Assembly (NCBI RefSeq): GCF_900103365.1
Contig: NZ_LT629703.1
Span: forward strand, 6,124,501-6,188,500
Reading direction: 5' to 3'
DNA from: Afipia sp. GAS231
GTDB lineage: Bacteria; Pseudomonadota; Alphaproteobacteria; Rhizobiales; Xanthobacteraceae
Length of the DNA stretch: 64,000 bases
Program-made: the position numbers and the translations under genes
Notes under the pieces: generated by a model
What the model saw: only the letters and a program-made list of their open reading frames with translations
Databases searched by the model: none
Told to the model about the DNA's origin: nothing
Shown: piece after piece, positions 1 to 8,434 of the stretch
How positions within the stretch are numbered: position 1 is the stretch's first letter
How the letters are laid out: the number at the start of each line of letters is the position of its first letter

Positions 1-219
1 GGCCAGCTCTACATCGTCGACACTTTCCTCGTGGTCGTGTTCGGCGGCGCAGCCAGTCTTCTTGGCACCATCGCCTCCGCCTTCTCGATCTCGCAGACGC
101 AGTCGACGCTCGAATTCTTCATGTCGGGATCGATGGCGAAGGTGCTGACGCTGCTTGCGGTTGTCGGAATTCTGATGCTGCGGCCGCAGGGGCTGTTCGC
201 CCTCAAGGTCCGCAAATAA
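1..219 (+). CDS. urtB: Urea/short-chain amide ABC transporter permease UrtB, C-terminal end (partial)
   Basis: The window opens inside this gene; only the last 72 codons are present. The visible protein is hydrophobic, with one membrane segment around AKVLTLLAVVGILMLRPQGL and the conserved end RPQGLFALKVRK typical of branched-chain-amino-acid-type (LivH/UrtB) permeases. UrtB would pair with UrtC to form the membrane channel of a urea or amide importer. The next gene starts 20 bp downstream in the same direction, so it belongs to the same operon. Family assignment rests on this short end plus the neighbouring urtC, urtD and urtE. Confidence 0.85.
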   Translation, partial: GQLYIVDTFLVVVFGGAASLLGTIASAFSISQTQSTLEFFMSGSMAKVLTLLAVVGILMLRPQGLFALKVRK

Positions 220-239
220 CAACAAAAGGGGCTGAAGCC

Positions 240-1373
240 ATGAACGACAACCGCTACTTCAATCGTTCGGAGCTGATCGGCATCCTGGTGCTCGCCGTCT
301 TTCTGGTGGTGATCCTGCCGCTCTGCCTCGACGTGTTCCGGCTCAACCTGGTCGCCAAGTATCTGACTTACGCCTTCGTGGCGCTGGGGCTGGTGGTCTG
401 CTGGGGCTATGGCGGCATTCTCTCGCTGGGGCAGGGGGTGTTCTTCGGCCTCGGCGGCTACTGCATGGCGATGTTTCTCAAGCTGGAAGCATCGAGCGTC
501 GAGAACACCAAGATCCAGTCGACCCCCGGCATTCCCGATTTCATGGACTGGAATCAGATCACCTCGCTGCCGTACTTCTGGCAACCGTTCCACAGCCTGA
601 CCTTTACCGTTCTTGCCGTGATCCTGGTGCCGGGCATCTTCGCGCTGATCATCGGTGCCGCAATGTTCAAGCGCCGGGTCGGCGGCACCTACTTCGCCAT
701 CATCACGCAGGCGGTGGCCGCGATCCTGACCATCCTGATCGTCGGCCAGCAGGGCTACACCGGCGGCATCAACGGGATGACCGACCTGCGCACCTTGAAG
801 GGATGGGACATCCGTCCCGACCACGCCAAGGTCGTGCTCTACTTCTTCGAAGTCGGCTGCCTGTTCGCCTGCATCTTCATCGCCTATTTCATCCGGCGCT
901 CGAAGCTCGGCCGCATCCTGGTGGCGATGCGCGAACAGGAGGACCGGGTCCGTTTCTCCGGCTACAGCGTCGCCAACTTCAAGATCTTCGCCTTCTGCGT
1001 CGCTGCGATCTTCGCCGCGATCGGCGGCGCCATGTTCGCCCTGCAGGTCGGCTTCATGTCGCCGTCCTTTGTCGGCATCGTACCGTCGATCGAGATGGTG
1101 ATCTATACCGCGGTCGGCGGCCGGCTCTCGATCCTCGGTGCGATCTACGGAACCCTGCTGGTCAACTTCGCCAAGACCAGCCTGTCGGAATCCTTCCCCG
1201 AGCTCTGGCTGTTTGGCCTCGGCGGCCTGTTCATCGCCGTCGTGCTCGCCTTCCCCAATGGTCTCGCCGGCATCTGGCAGGATCATGTCCAGCCGCGGAT
1301 CGACCGGCTGTTCGCATCACGCAACGCCAAAGCGGACGACGACCTGGTCGCCGACGGCGCCCCGGCGGAATGA
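240..1373 (+). CDS. urtC: Urea/short-chain amide ABC transporter permease UrtC
   Basis: 377 aa inner-membrane protein of the LivM/UrtC family, the second permease subunit of a urea or short-chain amide ABC importer. About ten hydrophobic segments are visible, with the signature WGYGGILSLGQGVFFGLGGY near residue 60 and the EAA-like stretch RVRFSGYSVANFKIFAFC near residue 240, the probable ATPase contact. The insert between the second and third segments (about residues 85-120) is characteristic of UrtC. The ATG at 240 follows AGGGGCTGAAGCC. The urtD start lies 11 bp after the stop. Urea transport is the usual role, but formamidase and amidase genes downstream suggest amides may be substrates, as in the FmdDEF system of Methylophilus. 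Confidence 0.93.
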   Translation: MNDNRYFNRSELIGILVLAVFLVVILPLCLDVFRLNLVAKYLTYAFVALGLVVCWGYGGILSLGQGVFFGLGGYCMAMFLKLEASSVENTKIQSTPGIPDFMDWNQITSLPYFWQPFHSLTFTVLAVILVPGIFALIIGAAMFKRRVGGTYFAIITQAVAAILTILIVGQQGYTGGINGMTDLRTLKGWDIRPDHAKVVLYFFEVGCLFACIFIAYFIRRSKLGRILVAMREQEDRVRFSGYSVANFKIFAFCVAAIFAAIGGAMFALQVGFMSPSFVGIVPSIEMVIYTAVGGRLSILGAIYGTLLVNFAKTSLSESFPELWLFGLGGLFIAVVLAFPNGLAGIWQDHVQPRIDRLFASRNAKADDDLVADGAPAE

Positions 1374-1384
1374 GGAGATAGGTC

Positions 1385-2140
1385 ATGTTGATTGGTCATC
1401 AGCCCAAGGAATTCCTGCTCGCGGTCGAGGCGCTCACCGTGTCCTTTGACGGCTTCAAGGCGGTCAACGATCTCTCCTTTTACGTCGAAGAGAACGAGAT
1501 CCGCGTCATCATCGGCCCGAACGGCGCCGGCAAGACCACGGTGCTCGACCTGATCTGCGGCAAGACCAAAGCGACCTCGGGCTCGATCCAGTTTCGCGGC
1601 AAGGAGCTGACGAGCCTGAAGGAGAACCAGATCGTCAAGGCGGGCGTGGGGCGAAAATTCCAGACGCCGTCGATCTACGACGATCTCACCGTGTTCGAGA
1701 ATCTCGAGATCTCGTTTCCGCGCGGCCGCACCGTGTTCGGTGCGCTGACCTTCACCCGCGACGCCACCGTGCGCGACCGGGTGCATGAAGTCGCCGAGAT
1801 GATCTTCCTGAAGGACCGCCTCAACATGAGCGCGGCGCTGCTCAGCCACGGCCAGAAGCAGTGGCTCGAGATCGGCATGCTGCTGATCCAGGACCCTGAA
1901 CTCCTGATGCTCGACGAGCCCGTCGCCGGCATGAGCGTCAGCGAGCGCGCCAAGACCGCCGAACTGCTCAACCGCATCATCAAGGACCGCTCGGTGCTCG
2001 TCATCGAGCACGACATGAAGTTCGTCGAGGACATCGCCCACAAGGTCACGGTGCTGCACCAGGGCCAGATCCTGTCGGAAGGCACGATGGAAAAGGTCAA
2101 GAACGACCCCAAGGTCATCGAAGTCTATCTCGGGCATTAA
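1385..2140 (+). CDS. urtD: Urea/short-chain amide ABC transporter ATPase UrtD
   Basis: 251 aa cytoplasmic ATPase of the LivG/UrtD type. Walker A GPNGAGKTT lies near residues 45-53, the signature is the UrtD-like LSHGQKQWLEIG near residue 155 in place of the usual LSGGQ, and Walker B LLMLDEP follows near residue 176, with the H-loop in VLVIEHDM. The SHGQ signature separates UrtD from LivG. It would power UrtBC together with UrtE. The ATG at 1385 is preceded by GAGGAG and sits 11 bp after urtC. Confidence 0.94.
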   Translation: MLIGHQPKEFLLAVEALTVSFDGFKAVNDLSFYVEENEIRVIIGPNGAGKTTVLDLICGKTKATSGSIQFRGKELTSLKENQIVKAGVGRKFQTPSIYDDLTVFENLEISFPRGRTVFGALTFTRDATVRDRVHEVAEMIFLKDRLNMSAALLSHGQKQWLEIGMLLIQDPELLMLDEPVAGMSVSERAKTAELLNRIIKDRSVLVIEHDMKFVEDIAHKVTVLHQGQILSEGTMEKVKNDPKVIEVYLGH

Positions 2141-2159
2141 TCCAATCAGGAGCACGTTC

Positions 2160-2849
2160 ATGCTGGCAATCTCGGATCTTCACGTCGCTTACGGCCAGAG
2201 CGAAGTGCTGCACGGCCTCAACGTCTCGGTCGCGCCCAACGAGATCATCGCGATCATGGGCCGCAACGGCATGGGCAAGACCACGCTGATGAAGTCGCTG
2301 ATGGGGATCGTGCCGACCAAGAGCGGCTCGGTCAGCATGGAGGGCGCCGAACTCAGCGCGCTGCCGAGCTACGAGCGCGTCGCCAAGGGCCTCGCTTACG
2401 TGCCCCAGGGCCGCATGATCTTCTCGACCATGACGGTGAAGGAGAACATCGAGACCGGCCTCGTGGTATCCGGCGGCTCCGAAGTGCCCGAGGACATCTA
2501 CGAACTGTTCCCGGTGCTGCTGGAAATGAAGGGCCGCCGCGGCGGCAACCTGTCCGGCGGACAACAGCAGCAACTGGCGATCGCCCGTGCGCTCGCCACC
2601 CAGCCGAAGGTGCTGCTGCTGGACGAACCGACCGAAGGCATTCAGCCGTCGATAATCAAGGACATGGCCCGAACCCTGAAGCGAATCCGCGACGAGCGCG
2701 GTCTGTCGATCGTGGTGTCGGAGCAGGTGCTGAGTTTCGCGCTCGACATCGCCGACCGCGTGCTTGTCATCGAGAACGGCGAGATCGTCCGCGACGATCC
2801 GCGCGACAGCGTCGATGCCGCGCAGATTTCAAAATTCCTGTCCGTGTAA
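2160..2849 (+). CDS. urtE: Urea/short-chain amide ABC transporter ATPase UrtE
   Basis: 229 aa ATPase of the LivF/UrtE type, the second nucleotide-binding subunit. Walker A GRNGMGKTT is near residue 36, the signature LSGGQQQQLAIARAL near residue 130 and Walker B LLLDEPTEG near residue 151. The length is standard for UrtE. The start follows AATCAGGAGCACGTTC, a good ribosome binding site, 19 bp after urtD. The formamidase gene follows after 20 bp, so transport and hydrolysis are probably transcribed together. Confidence 0.94.
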   Translation: MLAISDLHVAYGQSEVLHGLNVSVAPNEIIAIMGRNGMGKTTLMKSLMGIVPTKSGSVSMEGAELSALPSYERVAKGLAYVPQGRMIFSTMTVKENIETGLVVSGGSEVPEDIYELFPVLLEMKGRRGGNLSGGQQQQLAIARALATQPKVLLLDEPTEGIQPSIIKDMARTLKRIRDERGLSIVVSEQVLSFALDIADRVLVIENGEIVRDDPRDSVDAAQISKFLSV

Positions 2850-2869
2850 ACCTCAAAGGGGAGCTGTTG

Positions 2870-4099
2870 ATGCCTGATACACTGATCAAGGTCGATCTCA
2901 CCAAGTCGGCCTACGACAACGACAAGATCCACAATCGGTGGCATCCCGACATTCCGATGGTTTCCTGGGTCTCTCCCGGCGACGACTTCATCATCGAGAC
3001 CTATGACTGGACCGGTGGTTTCATCAAGAACAACGATTCCGCCGACGACGTGCGCGACATCGATCTGTCGATCGTGCACTTCCTGTCCGGCCCGATAGGC
3101 GTCAAGGGCGCGGAGCCCGGCGATCTCTTGGTGGTCGACCTGCTCGACGTCGGTCCTCTGAAAGAGAGCCTCTGGGGTTTCAACGGCTTCTTCTCCAAGC
3201 AGAACGGCGGCGGCTTCCTGACCGACCATTTCCCGCTGGCGCAGAAATCGATCTGGGACATCAAGGGCCTCTACACCTCGTCGCGCCACATTCCCGGCGT
3301 GAACTTTGCGGGCCTGATCCATCCCGGCCTGATCGGCTGTCTGCCCGATCCGAAACTGCTGGCGAAGTGGAACGAGCGCGAGAACGCGCTGATCGCGACC
3401 GATCCGACCCGCATTCCCGGATTGGCCAATCCGCCGTTCGCCGCGACCGCGCATGCCGGTCAGGCCAAGGGCGACGCCAAGGCCAAGATCGGCGCCGAAG
3501 GCGCCCGCACCGTGCCGCCGCGCGAACATGGCGGCAACTGCGACATCAAGGATCTCTCCCGCGGCTCGAAGATCTACTTCCCGGTCTATGTTCCCGGCGG
3601 CGGCCTCTCGATGGGCGATCTGCATTTCAGCCAGGGTGACGGCGAAATCACCTTCTGCGGCGCGATCGAGATGGCCGGCTGGCTGCACATCAAGGTCGAC
3701 ATCATCAAGGACGGTGTCGCCAAATACGGCATCAAGAACCCCGTGTTCAAGCCGTCGCCGATCACGCCGAACTACAAGGACTACCTGATCTTCGAGGGCA
3801 TCTCGGTCGACGAGGCCGGCAAGCAGCATTACCTCGACGTTCACATCGCCTATCGTCAGGCCTGCCTGAACGCGATCGAGTACCTGAAGAAGTTCGGCTA
3901 CTCCGGCGCGCAGGCCTATTCAATCCTCGGCACCGCGCCGTGCCAGGGCCACATCTCCGGCGTGGTCGACGTGCCCAACGCCTGCGCCACGCTGTGGCTG
4001 CCGACGGAAATCTTCGACTTCGATATCATGCCGTCGTCGGCGGGTCCGATCAAACACATCGACGGTTCGATCCAGATGCCGCTGTCGCCGGACAAGTAA
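2870..4099 (+). CDS. fmdA: Formamidase / acetamidase family protein FmdA
   Basis: 409 aa enzyme of the acetamidase/formamidase family (PF03069), which releases ammonia from formamide and other short amides in the cytoplasm. The N-terminus MPDTLIKVDLTKSAYDNDKIHNRWHP and the core GDLHFSQGDGEITFCGA (about residues 247-265) are family hallmarks, and the length matches Methylophilus FmdA. A TTG three bases upstream is in frame, but the ATG at 2870 has better spacing from AAAGGGGAG. The gene sits between the transporter and fmdB, as expected for an amide utilisation operon. Formamide is the most likely substrate; acetamide is possible. Confidence 0.93.
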   Translation: MPDTLIKVDLTKSAYDNDKIHNRWHPDIPMVSWVSPGDDFIIETYDWTGGFIKNNDSADDVRDIDLSIVHFLSGPIGVKGAEPGDLLVVDLLDVGPLKESLWGFNGFFSKQNGGGFLTDHFPLAQKSIWDIKGLYTSSRHIPGVNFAGLIHPGLIGCLPDPKLLAKWNERENALIATDPTRIPGLANPPFAATAHAGQAKGDAKAKIGAEGARTVPPREHGGNCDIKDLSRGSKIYFPVYVPGGGLSMGDLHFSQGDGEITFCGAIEMAGWLHIKVDIIKDGVAKYGIKNPVFKPSPITPNYKDYLIFEGISVDEAGKQHYLDVHIAYRQACLNAIEYLKKFGYSGAQAYSILGTAPCQGHISGVVDVPNACATLWLPTEIFDFDIMPSSAGPIKHIDGSIQMPLSPDK

Positions 4100-4113
4100 T
4101 CCCTGCGCGACGG

Positions 4114-4148
4114 GATGCGGGACGGTGCGTATTTTGCCGCCCCGCATC
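4114..4148 (+). other. Inverted repeat between fmdA and fmdB
   Basis: GATGCGGG at 4114-4121 pairs perfectly with CCCGCATC at 4141-4148 across a 19-nt loop that contains ATTTT. It lies 15 nt after the fmdA stop and 40 nt before fmdB. It could limit read-through or protect the 3' end of the urt-fmdA message. There is no U-tract after the second arm, so it is not a standard terminator. Confidence 0.4.
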
Positions 4149-4188
4149 CGCCGTCGTGAATCATTCGAGAAGCGCGAGGGAGAAGCAA

Positions 4189-4533
4189 ATGCCCGTTTAC
4201 GAATATCTCTGCAACCATTGCGGCCCGTTCAAGGACATGCGGCCGATGGCGGAATGCGACGATCCGCAGGACTGCCCGAGTTGCGAAAGCCAATCGCCAC
4301 GCGTGATCCTGACCGCGCCGGCCTTCTTCTGCATGCCGTCCGACAAGCGGCTCGCCGCCGCCACCAACGAGCGCTCTTCGAATGCGCCGAAGACGTTGGC
4401 CGAATACAAGGCCTCGCATGGTCCGGGTTGCGGCTGCTGTTCGACCAAGAAGAAACTGTCACGGCTGGTGAAGCAGACCCGCAGCGGCGCCAAGAGCTTT
4501 CCGACCGCGCGGCCGTGGATGATCAGTCACTGA
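4189..4533 (+). CDS. fmdB: FmdB-family zinc-ribbon protein
   Basis: 114 aa protein starting [12 protein letters not shown], the classic FmdB/CxxC_CXXC regulatory-type zinc ribbon (PF09723). Cysteine pairs are C8-x2-C11 and DCPSC near residue 27-30. Near the C-terminus there is an extra cysteine cluster, GPGCGCC, which may bind a second metal. In Methylophilus FmdB was proposed to regulate the formamidase operon; its molecular role remains unclear. The ATG at 4189 follows GCGAGGGAGAAGCAA. It lies between formamidase and amidase genes in the same direction. Confidence 0.85.
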   Translation: MPVYEYLCNHCGPFKDMRPMAECDDPQDCPSCESQSPRVILTAPAFFCMPSDKRLAAATNERSSNAPKTLAEYKASHGPGCGCCSTKKKLSRLVKQTRSGAKSFPTARPWMISH

Positions 4534-4582
4534 TTTTTCTTTAGCGACCGCGACAAACCCGAAACAGAACAGGGGCGATCCC

Positions 4583-5623
4583 ATGCTTCACGGCGATATT
4601 TCATCGAGCAACGACACCGTCGGCGTAGCCGTCGTCAATTACAAGATGCCGCGGCTGCACACCAAGGCCGAGGTGCTCGACAACGCCCGCAAGATCGCCG
4701 ACATGCTGGTCGGCATGAAGCTCGGCCTGCCGGGCATGGATCTGGTGATCTTCCCGGAATATTCCACCCAAGGCATCATGTACGACTCCAAGGAGATGTA
4801 CGAGACCGCTTGCGCCGTGCCGGGTGAGGAGACCGCGATCTTTGCCGAAGCCTGCCGCAAGGCCAAAGTCTGGGGCGTGTTCTCGCTGACCGGCGAGCGC
4901 CACGAGGAGCATCCGAACAAGGCGCCGTACAACACCCTGATCCTGATGAACGACAAGGGCGAGATCGTCCAGAAGTACCGCAAGATCATGCCGTGGGTAC
5001 CGATCGAAGGCTGGTATCCCGGCAACTGCACCTATGTCTCCGACGGCCCGAAGGGCATGAAGGTCAGCCTGATCATCTGCGACGACGGCAATTTTCCGGA
5101 GATCTGGCGCGACTGCGCCATGAAGGGCGCCGAGCTGATCGTGCGCTGCCAGGGCTACATGTATCCCGCGAAAGAACAGCAGATCCTGATCTCCAAGGCG
5201 ATGGCCTGGGCCAACAATGTCTATGTCGCGGTCGCCAATGCCGCCGGCTTCGACGGCGTCTATTCCTACTTCGGCCACTCCGCGATCATCGGCTTCGATG
5301 GTCGCACCTTGGGCGAATGCGGTGAGGAGGACTACGGCATCCAGTATGCGCAGCTCTCCAAAACCCTGATCCGCGACGCGCGCCGCACCGGCCAGTCGCA
5401 GAACCATCTCTACAAGCTGGTGCACCGCGGCTACACCGGCATGATCAATTCCGGCGAAAGTTCGCGAGGCGTCGCGGCCTGTCCCTATGATTTCTACAAG
5501 AAGTGGATCAACGATCCCGAGGGCACGCGCGAGATGGTCGAGGCGATGACCCGCTCGACCGCGGGCACCGAGGAATGCCCGATCGACGGCATTCCGAACG
5601 AGAAGACCGGGACGAATTATTGA
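4583..5623 (+). CDS. amiE: Aliphatic amidase AmiE
   Basis: 346 aa nitrilase-superfamily amidase, hydrolysing short aliphatic amides to carboxylate and ammonia. The sequence is collinear with Pseudomonas AmiE from [11 protein letters not shown] onward, so the catalytic triad falls at E59 (FPEYS), K134 (KYRKI) and C166 (IICDDG). Length equals the family norm. It closes the amide/urea operon and broadens it from formamide to larger amides such as acetamide or propionamide. The related formamidase AmiF is the alternative, but the N-terminus and register fit AmiE better. The ATG at 4583 follows AACAGGGGCGATCCC. Confidence 0.95.
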   Translation: MLHGDISSSNDTVGVAVVNYKMPRLHTKAEVLDNARKIADMLVGMKLGLPGMDLVIFPEYSTQGIMYDSKEMYETACAVPGEETAIFAEACRKAKVWGVFSLTGERHEEHPNKAPYNTLILMNDKGEIVQKYRKIMPWVPIEGWYPGNCTYVSDGPKGMKVSLIICDDGNFPEIWRDCAMKGAELIVRCQGYMYPAKEQQILISKAMAWANNVYVAVANAAGFDGVYSYFGHSAIIGFDGRTLGECGEEDYGIQYAQLSKTLIRDARRTGQSQNHLYKLVHRGYTGMINSGESSRGVAACPYDFYKKWINDPEGTREMVEAMTRSTAGTEECPIDGIPNEKTGTNY

Positions 5624-5632
5624 GGCGACTTC

Positions 5633-5720
5633 GTAGGGTGGGTTAGGCGAAGCCGTAACCCACCGTCCGGACCATCCGCGCGGCACGAAGCTGGTGGGTT
5701 ACGCTATGCTAACCCACCCT
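5633..5720. repeat. Palindromic intergenic repeat (GTAGGGTGGGTTAG type), interrupted by an IS
   Basis: The left arm at 5633-5664 (GTAGGGTGGGTTAGGCGAAG, then CGTAACCCACC) is nearly the reverse complement of the right arm at 5693-5720 (GGTGGGTTACGC, then GCTAACCCACCCT). The last two bases expected for a perfect right arm, AC, are found beyond the IS at 6908-6909. This shows that the repeat existed first and was split by the IS at its end. Related repeats occur at 21744-21854 and 23844-23935. Confidence 0.85.
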
Positions 5721-5927
5721 TGTAATAGCGCAATCGGTTATCGTCGGCATGTTCCGAAAGGAATGGCCTGCCGTGGACGGCCATCCACGGCAGGCCGCTG
5801 GCGATCGGATCGAACCCATCCTGAGCAGTTTGTGGCTGCCCCGTAGCGTGATCGCGCCAGCACCTTCATCGGACCCGGATGGTTGCCGGAACAACTTGGT
5901 TCGCTTCACAAGGCGGGGTCGACGAAG
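5721..5927 (+). ncRNA. Candidate IS110 bridge RNA region (5' non-coding end)
   Basis: IS110-group elements are known to transcribe a structured bridge RNA from the long non-coding end next to the transposase start. Here 207 bp without a gene contain a perfect 13-bp stem, GGCCTGCCGTGGA at 5765-5777 with TCCACGGCAGGCC at 5784-5796, closed by a 6-nt loop. ATGGTTGC at 5879-5886 is repeated at the opposite end of the element (6882-6889), which could reflect a donor-recognition guide. Position and structure are seen; function as a guide RNA is inferred. Confidence 0.4.
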
Positions 5928-6875
5928 ATGACACAGACTATCATAACGACGGCTGGAATCGATACATCCAAGGCCAAACTGGACGTTGCTGTTCATGATC
6001 GGTCCGAGCGCTGGCGGGTTGCCAATGCTTTACCTGGCTGGCGCGCCTTGGCGGCCAACCTGTCTAAAGCCGGCGTGACGCGCGTCGGGATCGAGGCGAC
6101 GGGCGGCTATGAACGCGGCGTGGTGGAGTATTTGCGCAAGGCGGGCTTCACCGTGCTGGTGCTGCAGCCGACCCAGGTCAAGGCTTTTGGCCGGGTCCAT
6201 CTGCGTCGCGCCAAGAACGATGCGCTCGATGCGTTCTTGATCGCGGCTTGCACAGCGACACTCGATCAGCCGAAGACTGCGCCAGATCCTCGACTGGCAC
6301 AACTGGCTGGATATCTGACCTTTCTCGAACAGATCGAGGAAGACATCGCGCGTCACAAGACCCGGCTCGAACATATCGACGAACCTGGCCTGCGGCGCAT
6401 TGTTAACAGCGACATCGTCCGGCTGAAGGCACGACGGGCCGCGCAGATACGCGACATTGCCAAGCGACTTCGCGCCAGTGACGATCTTGCCATGCGACTC
6501 AATCTGGTGCTGAGCATTCCCGGCATCGGAGAACGCACGGCGCTGGCGCTTCTGATCCGCATGCCCGAGCTTGGGCAAGTCAGCCGCGAGGAAGCTGCAG
6601 CCTTGGCCGGCCTGGCTCCCTTCGACGACGACAGCGGAAAACATAAAGGCCTACGTCGCATAGCTGGCGGGCGAAGTCGCCTACGCCGCTCCCTGTTCGC
6701 GGCTGCCCTCCCAGCGGCCTTCCGCTGGAACAAGGCACTCGTCGCGCTCTATGCCCGCCTGACGGCCGCTGGAAAGGCCCACACCGCAGCGCTCATCGCT
6801 TGCGCCCGAAAGCTCCTGATCTACGCCAACACCGTGGTCCAGCGCGGTACGCCGTGGACCGAAAAAGCCGCCTAG
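5928..6875 (+). CDS. IS110-family transposase
   Basis: 315 aa DEDD-type transposase. The N-terminal RuvC-like domain shows GIDTSKAKLDVAV near residue 10, the acidic residue in GIEATGGYE near residue 60 and KNDALDAFL near residue 100. The C-terminal Tnp_20 domain has PGIGERTALAL near residue 205 and APFDDDSGKHKG, whose SG probably contains the catalytic serine of this family. No frameshift or early stop is present. The ATG at 5928 follows GGCGGGGTCGACGAAG. It is only distantly related to the two other IS110-type transposases in the window. Confidence 0.93.
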   Translation: MTQTIITTAGIDTSKAKLDVAVHDRSERWRVANALPGWRALAANLSKAGVTRVGIEATGGYERGVVEYLRKAGFTVLVLQPTQVKAFGRVHLRRAKNDALDAFLIAACTATLDQPKTAPDPRLAQLAGYLTFLEQIEEDIARHKTRLEHIDEPGLRRIVNSDIVRLKARRAAQIRDIAKRLRASDDLAMRLNLVLSIPGIGERTALALLIRMPELGQVSREEAAALAGLAPFDDDSGKHKGLRRIAGGRSRLRRSLFAAALPAAFRWNKALVALYARLTAAGKAHTAALIACARKLLIYANTVVQRGTPWTEKAA

Positions 6876-6905
6876 CTCTTAATGGTTGCTACGGACTAAC
6901 CCACC

Positions 6906-8162
6906 CTACGCAGCGTTCAACGCCGGCCGCTGAAACCGCAGCCATATCACCGCAACCGCAGCCGCCCCAATCAGCAGCACGGAAAACCAGTTGAGCGGTT
7001 GCCAGCCCCAGCGGTCCTGCAGGAAGCCGGCCATGAAGCTCGACGTCGCTGTGGTGCTGAATACCAGCAAATCGTTGAGCGCCTGGGCCTTGCCGCGTTC
7101 GTTCGGGCGGTAGCAGGTCGTCACCAGCGTGGTGGCGCCGACGAACAGGAAATTCCAGCCGATCCCGTTGACGGTGAGTGCAATCCGGAAATTCCATTCG
7201 GCGGTGCCGCTGAGCGCTGCCGCGACGCCGGCCAGCATCAGCACGATGCCGCAAGCCATGATCGTCGTCACGCCGAACCGGTTGATCAGATTGCCGGTGA
7301 AGAACGATGGCACGAACATGCCGAGCACATGCATGAAGATGACCCAGTGGGCTGCCGAATGCGGAAAGCCGCAGCCGACAATGGCGATCGGCGAGGCGCT
7401 CATGATGAAAGACATCGTCCCGAATGCCAGCATGCCGGCCATCGCCGAGGCGATGAAGCGCGGCTGGCTGGCGATCTCCCACAGCGGGCGCGGCGGTGCC
7501 GTGATCTCCGCCGGGCTCGCGGAAGGACTCGCCGCCATCGCCGGGAAGGTGATGAACGACATCACCGTAAACACGATGACGTGCAGGCCGAGAATGGCGG
7601 CATAGGTCGCCAGATAAAGCGGCATCGTCAGATCGTGCGTCACGCGCACAAGGCTCGGGCCGATCACAGCCGCGGCGACGCCGCCGGCGGTAACCCATGA
7701 AATCGCCTTGGCGCGGTAGTGGATCGGCACCAGCTCGGCTGCGGCAAAGCGATACATCTGCAGGCAGGCCACCGCATAGCCAAGGATCAGGCCGCCGCCG
7801 CACATCACCAGGAAGTTGCCGGTATAGAGTCCGAGGCACATGACCATGGCGCCGGCCATGCCGAACAGCGAGCCGACGCGAAAGCCGATGCGGCGGCCGA
7901 CCCGCTGCATCAAGAGCGCCGCCGGGAATACCCAGATCATGACGCCGATATGCTGCATCGTCACCGGCAGGTTGGCGAGGTCCGGCCGGTGATAGAACGT
8001 GATGACCGACAGCCCCGTCGCCGCGAACATCATGGTGTTGCAGGATTGGCCGACGGCCTGGCAGCAGGCGAGCAGCAGCAGGTTGCGATGCGCGCGCCGG
8101 TCGAGGCTTTCGGCCGGATCGATTTCCGGCCTGAGCCCGGACTGGGGTGTCATCGCATCCAT
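6906..8162 (-). CDS. MFS transporter
   Basis: 418 aa inner-membrane protein with about twelve hydrophobic segments and the MFS loop motif between segments 2 and 3 seen as MQRVGRRIGFRVGSLFG. The N-terminal 25 residues are polar and cytoplasmic. The substrate cannot be read from sequence. The stop codon TAG at 6906-6908 lies exactly at the junction of IS element 1 and the palindromic repeat, so repeat and IS abut the gene's end without truncating a recognisable domain. It is divergent from the hydrolase at 8435 across a 272-bp intergenic region. Confidence 0.85.
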   Translation of the reverse strand: MDAMTPQSGLRPEIDPAESLDRRAHRNLLLLACCQAVGQSCNTMMFAATGLSVITFYHRPDLANLPVTMQHIGVMIWVFPAALLMQRVGRRIGFRVGSLFGMAGAMVMCLGLYTGNFLVMCGGGLILGYAVACLQMYRFAAAELVPIHYRAKAISWVTAGGVAAAVIGPSLVRVTHDLTMPLYLATYAAILGLHVIVFTVMSFITFPAMAASPSASPAEITAPPRPLWEIASQPRFIASAMAGMLAFGTMSFIMSASPIAIVGCGFPHSAAHWVIFMHVLGMFVPSFFTGNLINRFGVTTIMACGIVLMLAGVAAALSGTAEWNFRIALTVNGIGWNFLFVGATTLVTTCYRPNERGKAQALNDLLVFSTTATSSFMAGFLQDRWGWQPLNWFSVLLIGAAAVAVIWLRFQRPALNAA

Positions 8163-8434
8163 TATTGTTCTTGCCCGGCTAAGTCAGGGAGGTTCGCGAG
8201 CCGGAGCCGGCGAGAGCACGTTTTACGTTTCCAGCAAAATTCGCTCCCACTCAAGGCTTAGGCAGCAATTCTTTTGCAATGCTGGCCTGCTGTAGATTCG
8301 TCGGCTGGCGTTGACGGCCACATCGCGTAAGCTGGTGGAATAATCGCGGGTCCCGTTCAAGGACATTCCGCATTGCACCATTCATTCGGGCGCAGGCTGG
8401 AAACAAGCGATCAGGGGTGAGGGCGGCGAACCAC

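Larger units (their letters stand above)
5721..6907 (+). mobile_element. IS110-family insertion sequence (element 1)
   Basis: About 1.19 kb holding one transposase gene, a 207-bp upstream non-coding end and a short 20-bp downstream end, the IS110-group layout. CTAACCCACCCT occurs at 5709-5720 and again at 6896-6907. The repeat arm it interrupts resumes with AC at 6908, which fixes the insertion point after CCCT. No terminal inverted repeats are obvious, as expected for IS110. It could still be active: the transposase frame is intact. Confidence 0.8.

Noticed and set aside
9..1286. 425-codon minus-strand open frame
   Set aside because: It is an antisense shadow of urtC, full of D, E, H and R as expected from GC-rich codons read backwards, and has no ribosome binding site.
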